NCBI RefSeq assembly: GCF_014648175.1 | Contig: NZ_BMQP01000006.1 | Span: 1-64,000, forward strand | Direction of reading: 5' to 3' | DNA length: 64,000 nt | Source: Planobispora rosea | Lineage (GTDB): Bacteria; Actinomycetota; Actinomycetes; Streptosporangiales; Streptosporangiaceae | Program-made: the position numbers and the translations under genes | Part shown: positions 44,581-54,763 of the stretch, piece by piece | Numbering within the stretch: position 1 is the first letter of the stretch | Layout: each line of letters opens with the position of its first letter | The notes under the pieces: generated by a model | Told to the model about the DNA's origin: nothing | The model's input: the letters and a program-made list of their open reading frames with translations, nothing else | Databases searched by the model: none

Positions 44581-44616
44581 CAGGAAGCCCAGGAAGCCCA
44601 GGAAGCCCAGGAAGCG
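44581..44616 (+). repeat. 9-bp tandem repeat after the binding-protein gene
   Basis: CAGGAAGCC occurs four times in direct succession (last copy with one change), 48 bases after the stop and just before the terminator. Confidence 0.85.
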
Positions 44617-44617
44617 C

Positions 44618-44647
44618 GGAAGGGCCCCGTCCCCACGGGGCCCTTCC
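44618..44647 (+). terminator. Strong hairpin terminator of the osmolyte operon
   Basis: GGAAGGGCCCCGT and ACGGGGCCCTTCC form a perfect 13-bp stem with a CCCC loop. Confidence 0.85.
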
Positions 44648-44774
44648 TCATCCCATGCCACCGGAGGTCCCTCTGACCTGTCCAGGCTCCCTCAAACCTC
44701 CGAAGACGCGGTGGGGGTGGATTCGGGCCCGGCGGAGAACCCGTAGGGTTGCGGCGTGAGGTGCGGAGGGCGGG

Positions 44775-45254
44775 ATGAGTGAGTTCACCGAGGCGATGGC
44801 GCAGGTCGCCGGGGCGGTCTCGGTCGTGACGGTGCGGGACGGCCGCGACGACGTGGGCACGACCGTGACCACCTTCACCTCCGTCTCCCTGGAGCCGCCC
44901 CTGGTGATGGTCAGCCTGGCCGGCGGCGGCTACCTCAACGAGCTGCTGCTCCGCCACGACCGCTGGGCGGTGAGCGTGCTGTCCGCGGAGCAGAAGGCGA
45001 TCGCCAGCCGCTTCGCCACCCCCGGCCGTCCCGGCGCCCGACTCCTGCTCGCCGGGACCCCGCACCACCGGGGCGACCTGAGCCAGGCGCTGATCGTGGA
45101 GAAGGGCGTCACCGCCCTGGAGGCCGAGACCACCCAGGTCGTCCCCGCCGGGGACCACACCCTCTACCTCGCCCGGGTCCTGGCCGTCGGCTACGTCGAC
45201 TCCGCGGCCTCCCCGCTGGTACGGCTCCGCGGCCGCTACCGCCCCATCGGCTGA
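44775..45254 (+). CDS. Flavin reductase-like FMN-binding protein
   Basis: A 159-residue split-barrel protein of the flavin-reductase group (AVSVVTVRDGRDDVGTTVTTFTSVSLEPPLVMVSL, WAVSVLSAEQKAIASRFA). Such proteins reduce FMN or FAD with NAD(P)H and often serve two-component monooxygenases, including the steroid HsaAB system, but no oxygenase gene is adjacent. Its end overlaps the convergent kinase gene by 19 bases. The ATG has only a GCGGGA stretch upstream. Confidence 0.87.
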   Translation: MSEFTEAMAQVAGAVSVVTVRDGRDDVGTTVTTFTSVSLEPPLVMVSLAGGGYLNELLLRHDRWAVSVLSAEQKAIASRFATPGRPGARLLLAGTPHHRGDLSQALIVEKGVTALEAETTQVVPAGDHTLYLARVLAVGYVDSAASPLVRLRGRYRPIG

Positions 45255-47326
45255 GCCCGGACGCCCGCCGGCGGTCGCGCGGCCCCGGTGGCGACCGGCG
45301 TGACGACCAGGGTGCCGGTGATCTTGTCGGCGAAGGTCTGTCCCTTGGGGTCCCATAGCGGGAACAGGTAACCGATGCCGAGGGGGAGGGCGTCGACGAT
45401 GTGGCAGAACGACCGGGCCATGGCCGTACCGGCGCCGACGAACAGGCCGCTCTCCTCCTGGACCAGCCAGATTCCCGCGACCCGCTTGCCCGGTGTCTGA
45501 CCGTGGGCGCCTTCCTCAATCCTGATCAGGAGCCCCATCAGCACAATCACGACGAGGCTCAGGATCGGGAAGGTGAGGTCGGGGGAACGGAAGCGCATGG
45601 GCTGCAGGGAGAGGACGAGCACCGGGACGCAGGGGAAAAGACCGTCGACGACGAACGCTCCGGCCCGCGCGCCCCAGCCCGCCGGCCGAGCCGAGCCGCC
45701 CGGCAGCGGGTCGCCCACCGCGTGGCCGTTCTTCCGGATCCGGCCGTCGTCGGTGGAGAAGAGGGACCGGAAGAAGACCGCGAGCCAGGCGAGCCACAAG
45801 ACGCTGAGCTCTCTGTGGATGATCAGGAAGAGCTGTTCGGGCGAGTCGGGCCTCAGCTCCGTACCATCTACGACGACGGCTATGGCGCTCAGGACGTAGA
45901 AGGCGATCGTGGCGAGACCGAGCACGTATGCCCCCCTCGATCTCCGCCAGAAGACGCCCGCGAGGAGGAGGAACCATACGGTCAGGGTGATTCGGGTTAC
46001 CCATGCGAGCCATGGGACCGACCCGTCTGACGGCAGGAGCCAATTCAGCAGGACCGACACCGCCGTCGCGATCCCGGCGGTCAACGCCATGCTCTCCAGC
46101 GCGCGCCTCGGCCCGCTGGGCGCCGCCCAGGCCGCGAACGTCACCGACAGAAAGGCCAGGCACCACACCGCGGTGACGATGGAGTAGCCGAGGGATCCCG
46201 TGAAGACGGGGTAATTGAGGTTCACGATGAAGAGGACGCCCGCCAGAGCACCGGCGAGCATGCACAGCCGGAGCATCACTGTCATGGCCCTGCCGAAAGG
46301 GCTCGCCGGATGGGCGAGGCCGGCGGCCGACGTCCAGCCGCCGGATACGGCCTGCGGCGGTGCCTGTCCGGGCCGGGGGACGGCGGAAGCGGATCGCGTG
46401 GGCAGGACCGGCTCGACCAGGGTCGGCGAGGCCGGAGCGGCACCGGCCACGGAACCCGGGACGGGACTCGCGACGGAGCCCGTTCTTGCGAATCCAGCCG
46501 GGTCCTCCCGGCCCGCCCGGCCTTGGCCGGTCAGGTCCCGGAGCACCTCGGCCGCTGACGGCCGCCGCTCCGGCTGCTTGGCCAGGCAGCGGGCGGCGAT
46601 GCCGCGCAGCGGCTCGGGCAGGGCGGACAGGTCGGGTTCGTGGTTCAGGATGCGGTTCATCACCGACGGAACGCTGTCGCTGCCGAAGGCGGCCTTCCCG
46701 GTCGCGGCGTAGACCATCGTCAGCGCCCAGGAGAAGACGTCCGAGGCCGGCCCGGCGGGCTCACCGGAGATCTGCTCAGGGGACATGTAGGCGGGGGTGC
46801 CGACGACCCCGCTGGTCATGGTGGCGGTGGCGTCCAGGGCCCTGGCGATGCCGAAGTCGATGACCCGGGGGCCGTCGATGGACAGCAGCACGTTGGTGGG
46901 CTTGAAGTCCCGGTGCACGATGCCCGCCCGGTGCACGGCGGCCAGCGCGGCGACGGTGCCGATGGCCAGCCGGTGCAGGCCGCCGGGGTCGCGCGGCCCG
47001 TCGCGGCGGATCAGGTCCTGCAGGGACTCACCGTCGACGTACTCGCTGACCACGTACGGGCGCGTGCCGATCAGTCCGGTGTCCAGCACCCGGGCGGTGC
47101 AGAACTCCTCGACGGCCCGGGCGGCGTCGACCTCTCTCAGGAAACGCCTGCGGGCCTGCTCGTCCCCGACCAGATGAGCATGGAGGACCTTGACCGCGAC
47201 GCGGCCGCCGGACGGCGTCAGGCCCAGGTAGACGATTCCCTGGCCGCCCCGGCCCAGCACGGAGGCGATCCGGTAGTCGCCCACCTGCTCAGGATCTTCC
47301 GGGGACAGGGCGCGGTGATCCGTCAT
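45236..47326 (-). CDS. Serine/threonine protein kinase with C-terminal membrane region and RDD domain
   Basis: A 696-residue Hanks-type kinase. Kinase motifs: GRGGQGIVYLG, AVKVL (Lys46), HRDFKPTNVLL, VIDFGIARALD, GTPAYMSPEQISG. A Pro-rich segment is followed by about five hydrophobic spans and a final RDD domain (GWGARAGAFVVDGLFPCVPVL, EGAHGQTPGKRVAGIWLV). The RDD part is usually a separate membrane protein, so the protein joins signalling and a membrane module. GGGGGAG lies five bases before the ATG chosen; an earlier start adds eight residues. The phosphorylation targets are unknown. Confidence 0.9.
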   Translation of the reverse strand: MTDHRALSPEDPEQVGDYRIASVLGRGGQGIVYLGLTPSGGRVAVKVLHAHLVGDEQARRRFLREVDAARAVEEFCTARVLDTGLIGTRPYVVSEYVDGESLQDLIRRDGPRDPGGLHRLAIGTVAALAAVHRAGIVHRDFKPTNVLLSIDGPRVIDFGIARALDATATMTSGVVGTPAYMSPEQISGEPAGPASDVFSWALTMVYAATGKAAFGSDSVPSVMNRILNHEPDLSALPEPLRGIAARCLAKQPERRPSAAEVLRDLTGQGRAGREDPAGFARTGSVASPVPGSVAGAAPASPTLVEPVLPTRSASAVPRPGQAPPQAVSGGWTSAAGLAHPASPFGRAMTVMLRLCMLAGALAGVLFIVNLNYPVFTGSLGYSIVTAVWCLAFLSVTFAAWAAPSGPRRALESMALTAGIATAVSVLLNWLLPSDGSVPWLAWVTRITLTVWFLLLAGVFWRRSRGAYVLGLATIAFYVLSAIAVVVDGTELRPDSPEQLFLIIHRELSVLWLAWLAVFFRSLFSTDDGRIRKNGHAVGDPLPGGSARPAGWGARAGAFVVDGLFPCVPVLVLSLQPMRFRSPDLTFPILSLVVIVLMGLLIRIEEGAHGQTPGKRVAGIWLVQEESGLFVGAGTAMARSFCHIVDALPLGIGYLFPLWDPKGQTFADKITGTLVVTPVATGAARPPAGVRAQPMGR

Positions 47327-47425
47327 CGGCACTCCCCCTGTCGTGTGCACACGTGATCGAACCCGAACACTACGGGATAGATCACTTGTGCCGGAAGGCC
47401 TGGGATCCCGGCCTGCGGGGTCCGT

Positions 47426-47457
47426 CCCTCCGGCCCGCCGTACGACCGGCCGGAGGG
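47426..47457 (-). terminator. Hairpin terminator of the sppA gene
   Basis: CCCTCCGGCC and GGCCGGAGGG form a 10-bp perfect stem with a 12-base loop in the gap between the sppA stop and the kinase promoter. Confidence 0.6.
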
Positions 47458-47471
47458 GCGGGCGGGCCGTG

Positions 47472-49172
47472 CTAGCCGATCCGCCAGGTGCCGGGCAGGA
47501 TCAGCGGGCCGTACGGCGACAGGCCGAGTTCGCCGGCGAGGGCGGCGATCGGGCCCCAGGCCTCGACGCGGACCCGGGCCAGCGCGGCGGCGCGGTCCTC
47601 GCTGGACTCCGGCGGGCGCAGCCGCTCCAGCGGGTGCAGCTTGGGGTAGGTCCGGATCGGGGCGTCGACCGGGAGCCCGGCCCGCTTGCGGGCCAGATCG
47701 AGGGCGTCCTCCAGCCCGCCGACCTCGTCCACCAGCCCGCCGTCGCGGGCGTCGGCGCCGGTCCAGACGCGGCCTCGGGCCAGCTCGTGGGCGCGCTCGC
47801 GGGTCAGCCCGCGGCCCTGGGCCGCCTTGCCGACGAAGTCGTCGTAGATCCGGTCCAGCCAGGCGTTGACCCGCGCCCACTGGGACTCGGAGAAGCCGTG
47901 CGCGGTCGAGAACATCGCGGCGTTGGCGCCCTCGCTCACCGTCTCCGAGGTCACACCGATCTTGTCCAGCAGCTCGCCGATGACGGGCTTGCCGCCGAAC
48001 ACGCCGATGGAGCCGGTGAGCGTGCCCGGCTGGGCGATGATCACATCCGCGGCCATCGAGACGAAGTACCCGCCGGAGGCGGCCACGTCGCCCATCGAGA
48101 CGATCACCGGCTTGCCCGCCTCACGGGTGAGCACGACCTCGCGCCAGATGGAGTCGGAGGCGATGTAGGAGCCGCCGGGGCTGTCCACCCGGAAGACGAT
48201 CGCCTTGACGTGGTCGTCGCGGCGGGCCGCGCGCAGGGCGGCGCAGATCGTGTCGGAGCCCATCGCGCCGCCGCCGCCGAGCGGGCTGCGGCCGCTCCGG
48301 CCGAGCTTGATCGGGCCGCTGCCCTGGACCAGCGCCACGACCTGCTCGCCGGGGTGCGGGAGCTTCCTGGCGACGCGGTGGCGGTGGTAGCGGGCGACGT
48401 AGAGCAGCATGGCGTCGTCGCCGGCGGAGCGCCTGGTCTCCTCGTAGACCTCGTCGCGGTAGGCCAGCTTGTCGACCAGGCCCGCGTCGACCGCCTCGGT
48501 CCCGATGAACGGGCCCTGGTCGACGAGCTCGCGGACCTTGGCCGGGTCGAGCCCGCGCCCGTCGGCGATGCCCGCGACGATCTGCTCGGTGACGGAGGCG
48601 GCCAGGCGGGTCACCGACTCGCGGTGCGGCTCGGTCATGCGGTCCTGGGTGAACATGTTCGCGGCGGTCTTGTACTCGTGGCGCTGGGCCAGCTCGTACT
48701 CCACGCCGAGCTTGCCGAGCGCGCCCCGGACGAAGCGCTGCTCCAGCGAGACGCCGGTCAGCCCGACGTCGCCCGAGGGCTGGAGGTAGACGCGCTCGAA
48801 GGCGCTGGCCAGGTAGTAGGGGACGGTGCCCGTGCCGAACTCGCCGAACGTCTCGGCGTACACCACCGTGAGCTTGCCCGCCGCCCGGAACCTGATGACC
48901 GCCTGACGCAGCTCCTGCACCATGGCCAGGCCCAGCGGGTTCGTGCCGATCCTGACGATCAGCGCCTTGACCCGGCTGTCCTGCCGGGCGCGCTTGAGCC
49001 CGGACAGCACGTCGGTCAGGCGGGCCTTGCGCATGGACGTGAGCGCGCTGAGCGGATCGGCCGGTGGCGCGTCGGTCAGTCCCTCGCTGAGGTCGAGCTC
49101 AAGGATCAGCGGGGCGGTCCGCCGCTGCCGGATCCGGTCGACAGTGTCGATGATCACCTTGGTCGCGTCCAT
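47472..49172 (-). CDS. sppA: Signal peptide peptidase SppA, long (67K-like) form
   Basis: A 566-residue membrane-associated serine protease of the ClpP/crotonase fold with two tandem halves. The likely catalytic lysine is in the N-half (LAQRHEYKTAANMFT) and the serine in the C-half (MGDVAASGGYFVSMAADVIIA), as in E. coli SppA. AIVFRVDSPGGS and TGSIGVFGGKPVIGELLDKIGV are typical. No strong N-terminal membrane helix is visible, so how it associates with the membrane is unclear. It is expected to clear signal-peptide remnants. Confidence 0.9.
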   Translation of the reverse strand: MDATKVIIDTVDRIRQRRTAPLILELDLSEGLTDAPPADPLSALTSMRKARLTDVLSGLKRARQDSRVKALIVRIGTNPLGLAMVQELRQAVIRFRAAGKLTVVYAETFGEFGTGTVPYYLASAFERVYLQPSGDVGLTGVSLEQRFVRGALGKLGVEYELAQRHEYKTAANMFTQDRMTEPHRESVTRLAASVTEQIVAGIADGRGLDPAKVRELVDQGPFIGTEAVDAGLVDKLAYRDEVYEETRRSAGDDAMLLYVARYHRHRVARKLPHPGEQVVALVQGSGPIKLGRSGRSPLGGGGAMGSDTICAALRAARRDDHVKAIVFRVDSPGGSYIASDSIWREVVLTREAGKPVIVSMGDVAASGGYFVSMAADVIIAQPGTLTGSIGVFGGKPVIGELLDKIGVTSETVSEGANAAMFSTAHGFSESQWARVNAWLDRIYDDFVGKAAQGRGLTRERAHELARGRVWTGADARDGGLVDEVGGLEDALDLARKRAGLPVDAPIRTYPKLHPLERLRPPESSEDRAAALARVRVEAWGPIAALAGELGLSPYGPLILPGTWRIG

Positions 49173-49201
49173 GACTTCACCCTAAGCGACACGTTCGCGG
49201 C

Positions 49202-51244
49202 TCATGCGGGGCGGCGGGTGTTCACCTGCTTTCGCAGGGCCGAGGCCGCCTTGGACAGGGACAGGGCCGCCAGGCGCCGCTTCTCGGCGGAGGCGAGGGC
49301 GGCCTTGACCGTGCTCGTCCCGCCGGCCTTCGCGGTGAGGTTCACCGCGCCGTGCGCCCAGTTCAGCCAGGCGGCCAGCAACTCGCGGTCGAACGTGGCC
49401 TTCGCGGTCCGGGCGGTCTTCCCCGAGGGCTTGAGCACCCGGTGGGCCGTACCGGGGGTGGAGGCGCGCGTGATCTCCGGGAAGACCGCACTGGCCTTGG
49501 CGGCCAGGCGCAGGTAGCAGTCCAGGGTCTCGTCGGAGAGCTTGCCGGTGCGTTTGTGCATCTCCACGGCCCACTGGGCGGCGGTCAGGGTCGTCCTCCC
49601 CTTGCCCCGGGTGCACACCGCCGGAGCCGCGGCAGGGGGCGTGGCGGTCACGGTCACGGTCACGGTCACCGTCGGCAGCGGGACGGGGGCCGGGTCCGGG
49701 GTGTCGTCGGGTACGGGCTCCGGCTCCGGCCCGGAAGTGGGGTCCGGTGTCGGGGTATCGGACGGGTCGTCACCGGGACCGTCGGGCACGGGTTCCTGGG
49801 TGACGGGAGGCTGGGGGGTGCCGCCGAGGATCGCGACGCCCAGGTCGAGGCGGGGGACGGTCACCCCGCCGTAGACGATCGGGCGGCCCGCGGTCCTGAG
49901 CCTGCCGAGGAGCGCGTCCGGGGCGTCGTCGGTCTCCTTCTGCGCCATCAGGGCGAACGCGCCGGCGACGTGCGGGGTGGCCATGGAGGTCCCGCTGTAG
50001 ACCTGGGTGCCGCCGCCCGGCACCGCGGAGTCGATCTCGACGCCGGGAGCGAACAGGTCGAGCGTGGAGCCGTGGTTGGACCAGTCGGCGACGTGGTCGT
50101 CGTTTCCGGTCGCGCCCACGGTCACCGCGGCGGAGAAGCATCCGGGCGCTCCGGCGCCCGGCGTGCCGTCGTTCCCGGCGGCGGCGACGACCGCCACGCC
50201 CTTGGCGCGCAGGGCCTCGACCTTCCCCCGCATCGCCTCAAGCCCGGTGACGTTGTCGCACGATCCCTCGAAGGGGAAGGTACCGAGGCTGAGGTTCACC
50301 GCGACGAGGCCGGGGGTGCTGTCCTTCAGCTTGGCGACGTGGTCGAGGGCGAGCAGGATCGAGGACTCGTAGGCGGTCAGGCAGACCTCACCGCTGCCGT
50401 CGCCGTAGCAGTCGTTGTCCCGGCTGAAGACCTGCACGGCCACGATGTCGGCGGCGGGGGCGACGGCGTGGGCGATCCCCGCCACGTGGGTGCCGTGGTC
50501 GCAGAGGTTGACGCCGTCGTGCACGCACGCGGCCGTCTCGGCGTCGGCGGAGGCGGGGTCGGTCGTCTGCCCGTTGGGGCAGAGGGTCTGCGAGGTGCCG
50601 TCCGCCGTGGAGAAGCACGCCTGGCCCACGACCTTGCCGCCGAAGGCCGGGTGGTCGGCGTCGATCCCGGTGTCGACGATCGCGATCGTCTGGCCGTCGC
50701 CCCGGACGTTCGCGTTGTGGACGGCCTCCGCCCCGATCACCTGCAGGTTCGGGGCCAGGGCGGAGGGGGAGTAGGTGCGGTCCCGCCGTACCGACACCAC
50801 CCGGGGATCCTCGGCCAGCACGGCCAGGGACTCACCGGTGGCCTCGACCACGATGAAGGAGGTGTCCGGCGGCTGGAGGACGACCTCGGCGCCGGGCAGC
50901 GCCTGCGCCTGGTCCGCCACCGGAGCGGCCTCGGCGGGAGCGGTCACCTCGACGATGACCCGAGCCCCGTCCTCGTCGGCGGCGAGCCCCTCTTCGAGCT
51001 TCGGCGCGGGTGCCGGGGGAGACGGGTCTCCGGCGTCCGGGGCGGGACCGCCCTCAGGGGACGGGACCGGGGACGGCGTGACCGGTGCTGACGCGGCAGG
51101 GCTCTCGGCGGGAGCCGGATTCTCGGCGGCCACCGGGCTCTCGGCGACCGCCGGGGGCGGCGCGGGCGCGTTCTCGGCGAGTGCGGGCGCGGCCGGGATG
51201 ATGGTGAGCACGATCGCCGTGGCCACGAGGGCTCGAAGTCGCAC
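49202..51244 (-). CDS. Secreted subtilisin-like (S8) serine protease with C-terminal Pro-rich linker and extra domain
   Basis: A 680-residue exported protease. The signal peptide spans about residues 1-23 (ending PAALAENA-like). A propeptide-like region precedes the catalytic domain with Asp in IAIVDTGIDADHP, His in HGTHVAGIAHAV and Ser in GTSMATPHVAGAFAL. Two internal cysteine pairs are likely disulfides. A Pro/Thr/Asp linker leads to about 110 C-terminal residues of unknown function (GRTTLTAAQWAVEMHKR, GTSTVKAALASAEKRRL), a degraded copy of which lies at 54311. GGAGG is only four bases before the GTG start. Confidence 0.9.
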   Translation of the reverse strand: MRLRALVATAIVLTIIPAAPALAENAPAPPPAVAESPVAAENPAPAESPAASAPVTPSPVPSPEGGPAPDAGDPSPPAPAPKLEEGLAADEDGARVIVEVTAPAEAAPVADQAQALPGAEVVLQPPDTSFIVVEATGESLAVLAEDPRVVSVRRDRTYSPSALAPNLQVIGAEAVHNANVRGDGQTIAIVDTGIDADHPAFGGKVVGQACFSTADGTSQTLCPNGQTTDPASADAETAACVHDGVNLCDHGTHVAGIAHAVAPAADIVAVQVFSRDNDCYGDGSGEVCLTAYESSILLALDHVAKLKDSTPGLVAVNLSLGTFPFEGSCDNVTGLEAMRGKVEALRAKGVAVVAAAGNDGTPGAGAPGCFSAAVTVGATGNDDHVADWSNHGSTLDLFAPGVEIDSAVPGGGTQVYSGTSMATPHVAGAFALMAQKETDDAPDALLGRLRTAGRPIVYGGVTVPRLDLGVAILGGTPQPPVTQEPVPDGPGDDPSDTPTPDPTSGPEPEPVPDDTPDPAPVPLPTVTVTVTVTATPPAAAPAVCTRGKGRTTLTAAQWAVEMHKRTGKLSDETLDCYLRLAAKASAVFPEITRASTPGTAHRVLKPSGKTARTAKATFDRELLAAWLNWAHGAVNLTAKAGGTSTVKAALASAEKRRLAALSLSKAASALRKQVNTRRPA

Positions 51245-51392
51245 ACGTCCTCCGGGGGATGAAACGGGCGATTCGGAGTCTAGGTAGTTGATCCCTCGTG
51301 GTGAATACCTTCGTCCCTATTGCGTGGATCTTCTCAGGAGATGTTCAGATTTCACCCGACCGCCGCGGGCCTTTCGCCGGAACCCCGCGGGT

Positions 51393-51424
51393 CCCGTACG
51401 CCATGGGCCCCCGTACGCCATGGG
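51393..51424. repeat. 17-bp-period direct repeat upstream of the B3/B4 gene
   Basis: CCCGTACGCCATGGG occurs at 51393-51407 and 51410-51424 in the 257-base divergent gap between the protease and the B3/B4-domain gene. The core GTACGCCATGGG has no known binding protein. Confidence 0.7.
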
Positions 51425-51501
51425 TCCCCGCCCGGATGGACCTGTCGTGGCCGTCGCCATTGGCCCTGTCCACCGGAGCGCCGTGACGGCAGGGTGAACG
51501 C

Positions 51502-52221
51502 ATGACCTCAGCAACACGCCTCATGCACTTCCGGCACTCGGACGCGATCTGGTCGGAGTATCCGGAGCTCGTCGCCGGTACGGTCACCGTCACCGGGATC
51601 ACCCCCGACGGTCCGGCCGAACCCCTGATCGAGAAGTTCACCGCCGTCGCCGAGGCACGGCTCGCGGCGGGTACGGAGGCGGAGTTCCCCGAGATCCAGG
51701 CATGGCGGCGCACCTTCTCCAGGATGGGGCTCAAGCCCACCCAGTACCGGTGCGCGTCGGAGTCCCTGCTGCGGCGCTTCCGGAAGGAACGGGTCCTCCC
51801 GCGGATCCACCCCCTGGTCGACCTCTGCAACGCGATCTCGCTCGCCTTCGCGATCCCGGTGGCGGTGTTCGACACCGCCATGATCTCCGGAGGGCTGGAG
51901 GTACGGCACGCGAACGGGGATGAGGACTACCTCGCCTTCTCCGGCGAGACGGAGCATCCCGACGCGCGAGAAGTGATCTTCACCGACGCCGCGGGACGGG
52001 CCCACGCCCGGCGGTGGACGAACCGGCAGAGCGGCCACTCGTCCGTCCGGGACACGACGGCGTCGGTCCTGATCGTCACCGAGGCGATGCACGACTCGGC
52101 GTCCGAGGACGTCCCGGAACTCGTGGCCGCGATCGCGGACGCGCTGGGCGACGTCTGGCGGGTATCGCCGGAGACCGCGATCCCGACCCGCTCCTCGCCA
52201 CGCGTGGAGTTCACCTGTTGA
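51502..52221 (+). CDS. B3/B4 tRNA-binding-domain protein (PheT-like editing domain)
   Basis: A 239-residue stand-alone B3/B4 domain, the fold of the editing module of phenylalanyl-tRNA synthetase beta chains. The core is IQAWRRTFSRMGLKPTQYRCASESLLRRF, then PRIHPLVDLCNAISLAFAIPVAVFD. Free-standing versions are common in bacteria and may remove misacylated or unusual amino acids from tRNA; direct proof is lacking for most. The ATG follows a weak CAGGGTGA site. It is convergent with the chitinase gene. Confidence 0.87.
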   Translation: MTSATRLMHFRHSDAIWSEYPELVAGTVTVTGITPDGPAEPLIEKFTAVAEARLAAGTEAEFPEIQAWRRTFSRMGLKPTQYRCASESLLRRFRKERVLPRIHPLVDLCNAISLAFAIPVAVFDTAMISGGLEVRHANGDEDYLAFSGETEHPDAREVIFTDAAGRAHARRWTNRQSGHSSVRDTTASVLIVTEAMHDSASEDVPELVAAIADALGDVWRVSPETAIPTRSSPRVEFTC

Positions 52222-52280
52222 TGGCGACGCTGACGCGTCGCGGCTCGGGGGCCGGTAACCGGTGCCCCCTCGCGACATGG

Positions 52281-52318
52281 CTCGGCCCCCCGCGGCGTGA
52301 CGCGCACGGAGGGCCGAG
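52281..52318. terminator. Bidirectional terminator between B3/B4 and chitinase genes
   Basis: CTCGGCCC and GGGCCGAG form an 8-bp stem around a 22-base GC-rich loop in the convergent gap. Confidence 0.6.
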
Positions 52319-52329
52319 TGACGGAAATA

Positions 52330-53964
<1,635 letters not shown>

Positions 53965-54003
53965 GAGTCGCTCCAGATAAGAGAGGTACTGGCCCCCGTA
54001 TTC

Positions 54004-54020
54004 ATAGGAAAGTTTCCTAT
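54004..54020. promoter_or_regulatory. Perfect 17-bp palindrome upstream of chitinase
   Basis: ATAGGAAAGTTTCCTAT has eight perfect base pairs about one central base, 40 bases before the chitinase start. It differs from the DasR-type chitinase site and resembles the GGAAA-n-TTTCC palindromes of ROK/LacI-type regulators of polysaccharide hydrolases. Confidence 0.65.
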
Positions 54021-54204
54021 TAATTAAGGGAGGGTAGGTCGGCGTTCCCGCGATGGTCAACACCCGTTGAGGGCGATAAGGCGGCTATAAGGAGGATTTA
54101 AGGTTCACCGGGAGGCGGGCGGAACGAGGGCCGTACCGAAGGCCAGGCGGGGGCCGTACCGAGGGCTGTACCAAGGGCCGGGCGGGGGCCGAGCATGCAA
54201 GAAA

Positions 54205-54229
54205 GCCGGTCACGCATGGCGTGACCGGC
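54205..54229 (-). terminator. Hairpin terminator
   Basis: GCCGGTCACGC and GCGTGACCGGC form a perfect 11-bp stem with an ATG loop; on the minus strand it is followed by TTTC. It lies downstream of the degraded gene at 54311. A decayed copy is found near 55823. Confidence 0.7.
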
Positions 54230-54310
54230 CCGGATGCGAAAGGCCTTGCGGCCCGCGCCTTCCTGCGGTTCGGTACGGGTTCCGGCGAACCGTTTCCTGT
54301 GTCCTGTCCG

Positions 54311-54454
54311 CTACTTCGCCCGGTTGACGTTCTTGTTCAGGTAGACGGCGGCCTTGAGCAGCTGGGCGGAGGTGGCCTTCGGGTTGAGCCGGTGCCGCTC
54401 CGCGGTGCCGATGGCGCTCTTGAGCGTGGTCGTGCCCTTGATCTTGGCTCGGAG
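54311..54454 (-). pseudogene. Remnant of a subtilase C-terminal domain
   Basis: About 47 codons (LRAKIKGTTTLKSAIGTAER to VYLNKNVNRAK) match the last part of the subtilase at 49202 (GTSTVKAALASAEKRRL...KQVNTRRPA) at many positions. There is no catalytic domain or start upstream; similarity ends near 54454. It is best read as the 3' end of a lost paralogue that kept its terminator. Confidence 0.55.
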
Positions 54455-54485
54455 AGGGGTTCCTCCCTCTTCTCCCGGAGGGTGA

Positions 54486-54671
54486 ATGGAGGTCCCCGAG
54501 TTCGAGGCGTATACGAGCAGGCTGGAACTCCGCGGTGAGATGAGTGAAGCCGAGATGCTCGACCGCTTCTTGCGCATGGCGGGCCGGGTAGTGGGCCGGT
54601 TCATCGACCCTGCCTGGTTCTCGTCAACGAGAACCCTTTGCCAGGTTCACCGAGAAGGGCGGGGCCGCTGA
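54486..54671 (+). CDS. Small hypothetical ORF
   Basis: A 61-residue frame beginning MEVPEFEAYTSRLELRGEMS, acidic then basic (LDRFLRMAGRVVGRFIDPAW), of no family recognised. GGAGGG lies very near the ATG. It sits in a 700-base stretch of debris between the chitinase and the Rpn-like gene and may be a fragment of a larger lost gene rather than a real one. The rest of that stretch holds only the remnant and hairpin listed separately. Confidence 0.25.
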   Translation: MEVPEFEAYTSRLELRGEMSEAEMLDRFLRMAGRVVGRFIDPAWFSSTRTLCQVHREGRGR

Positions 54672-54763
54672 TCACCAGCCTGATCGGATCCCATTCGAGC
54701 GGTCCCGCCCGGGCACGATCGGTGTCTGTGGATTCCTCGTGCCATGTTCACGGTGGAGGTTCG

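Noticed and set aside
47343..51091. Two long plus-strand frames opposite sppA and the subtilase
   Set aside because: Both lie fully over genes with catalytic motifs on the other strand and are rich in Gly/Arg/Val shadow sequence.
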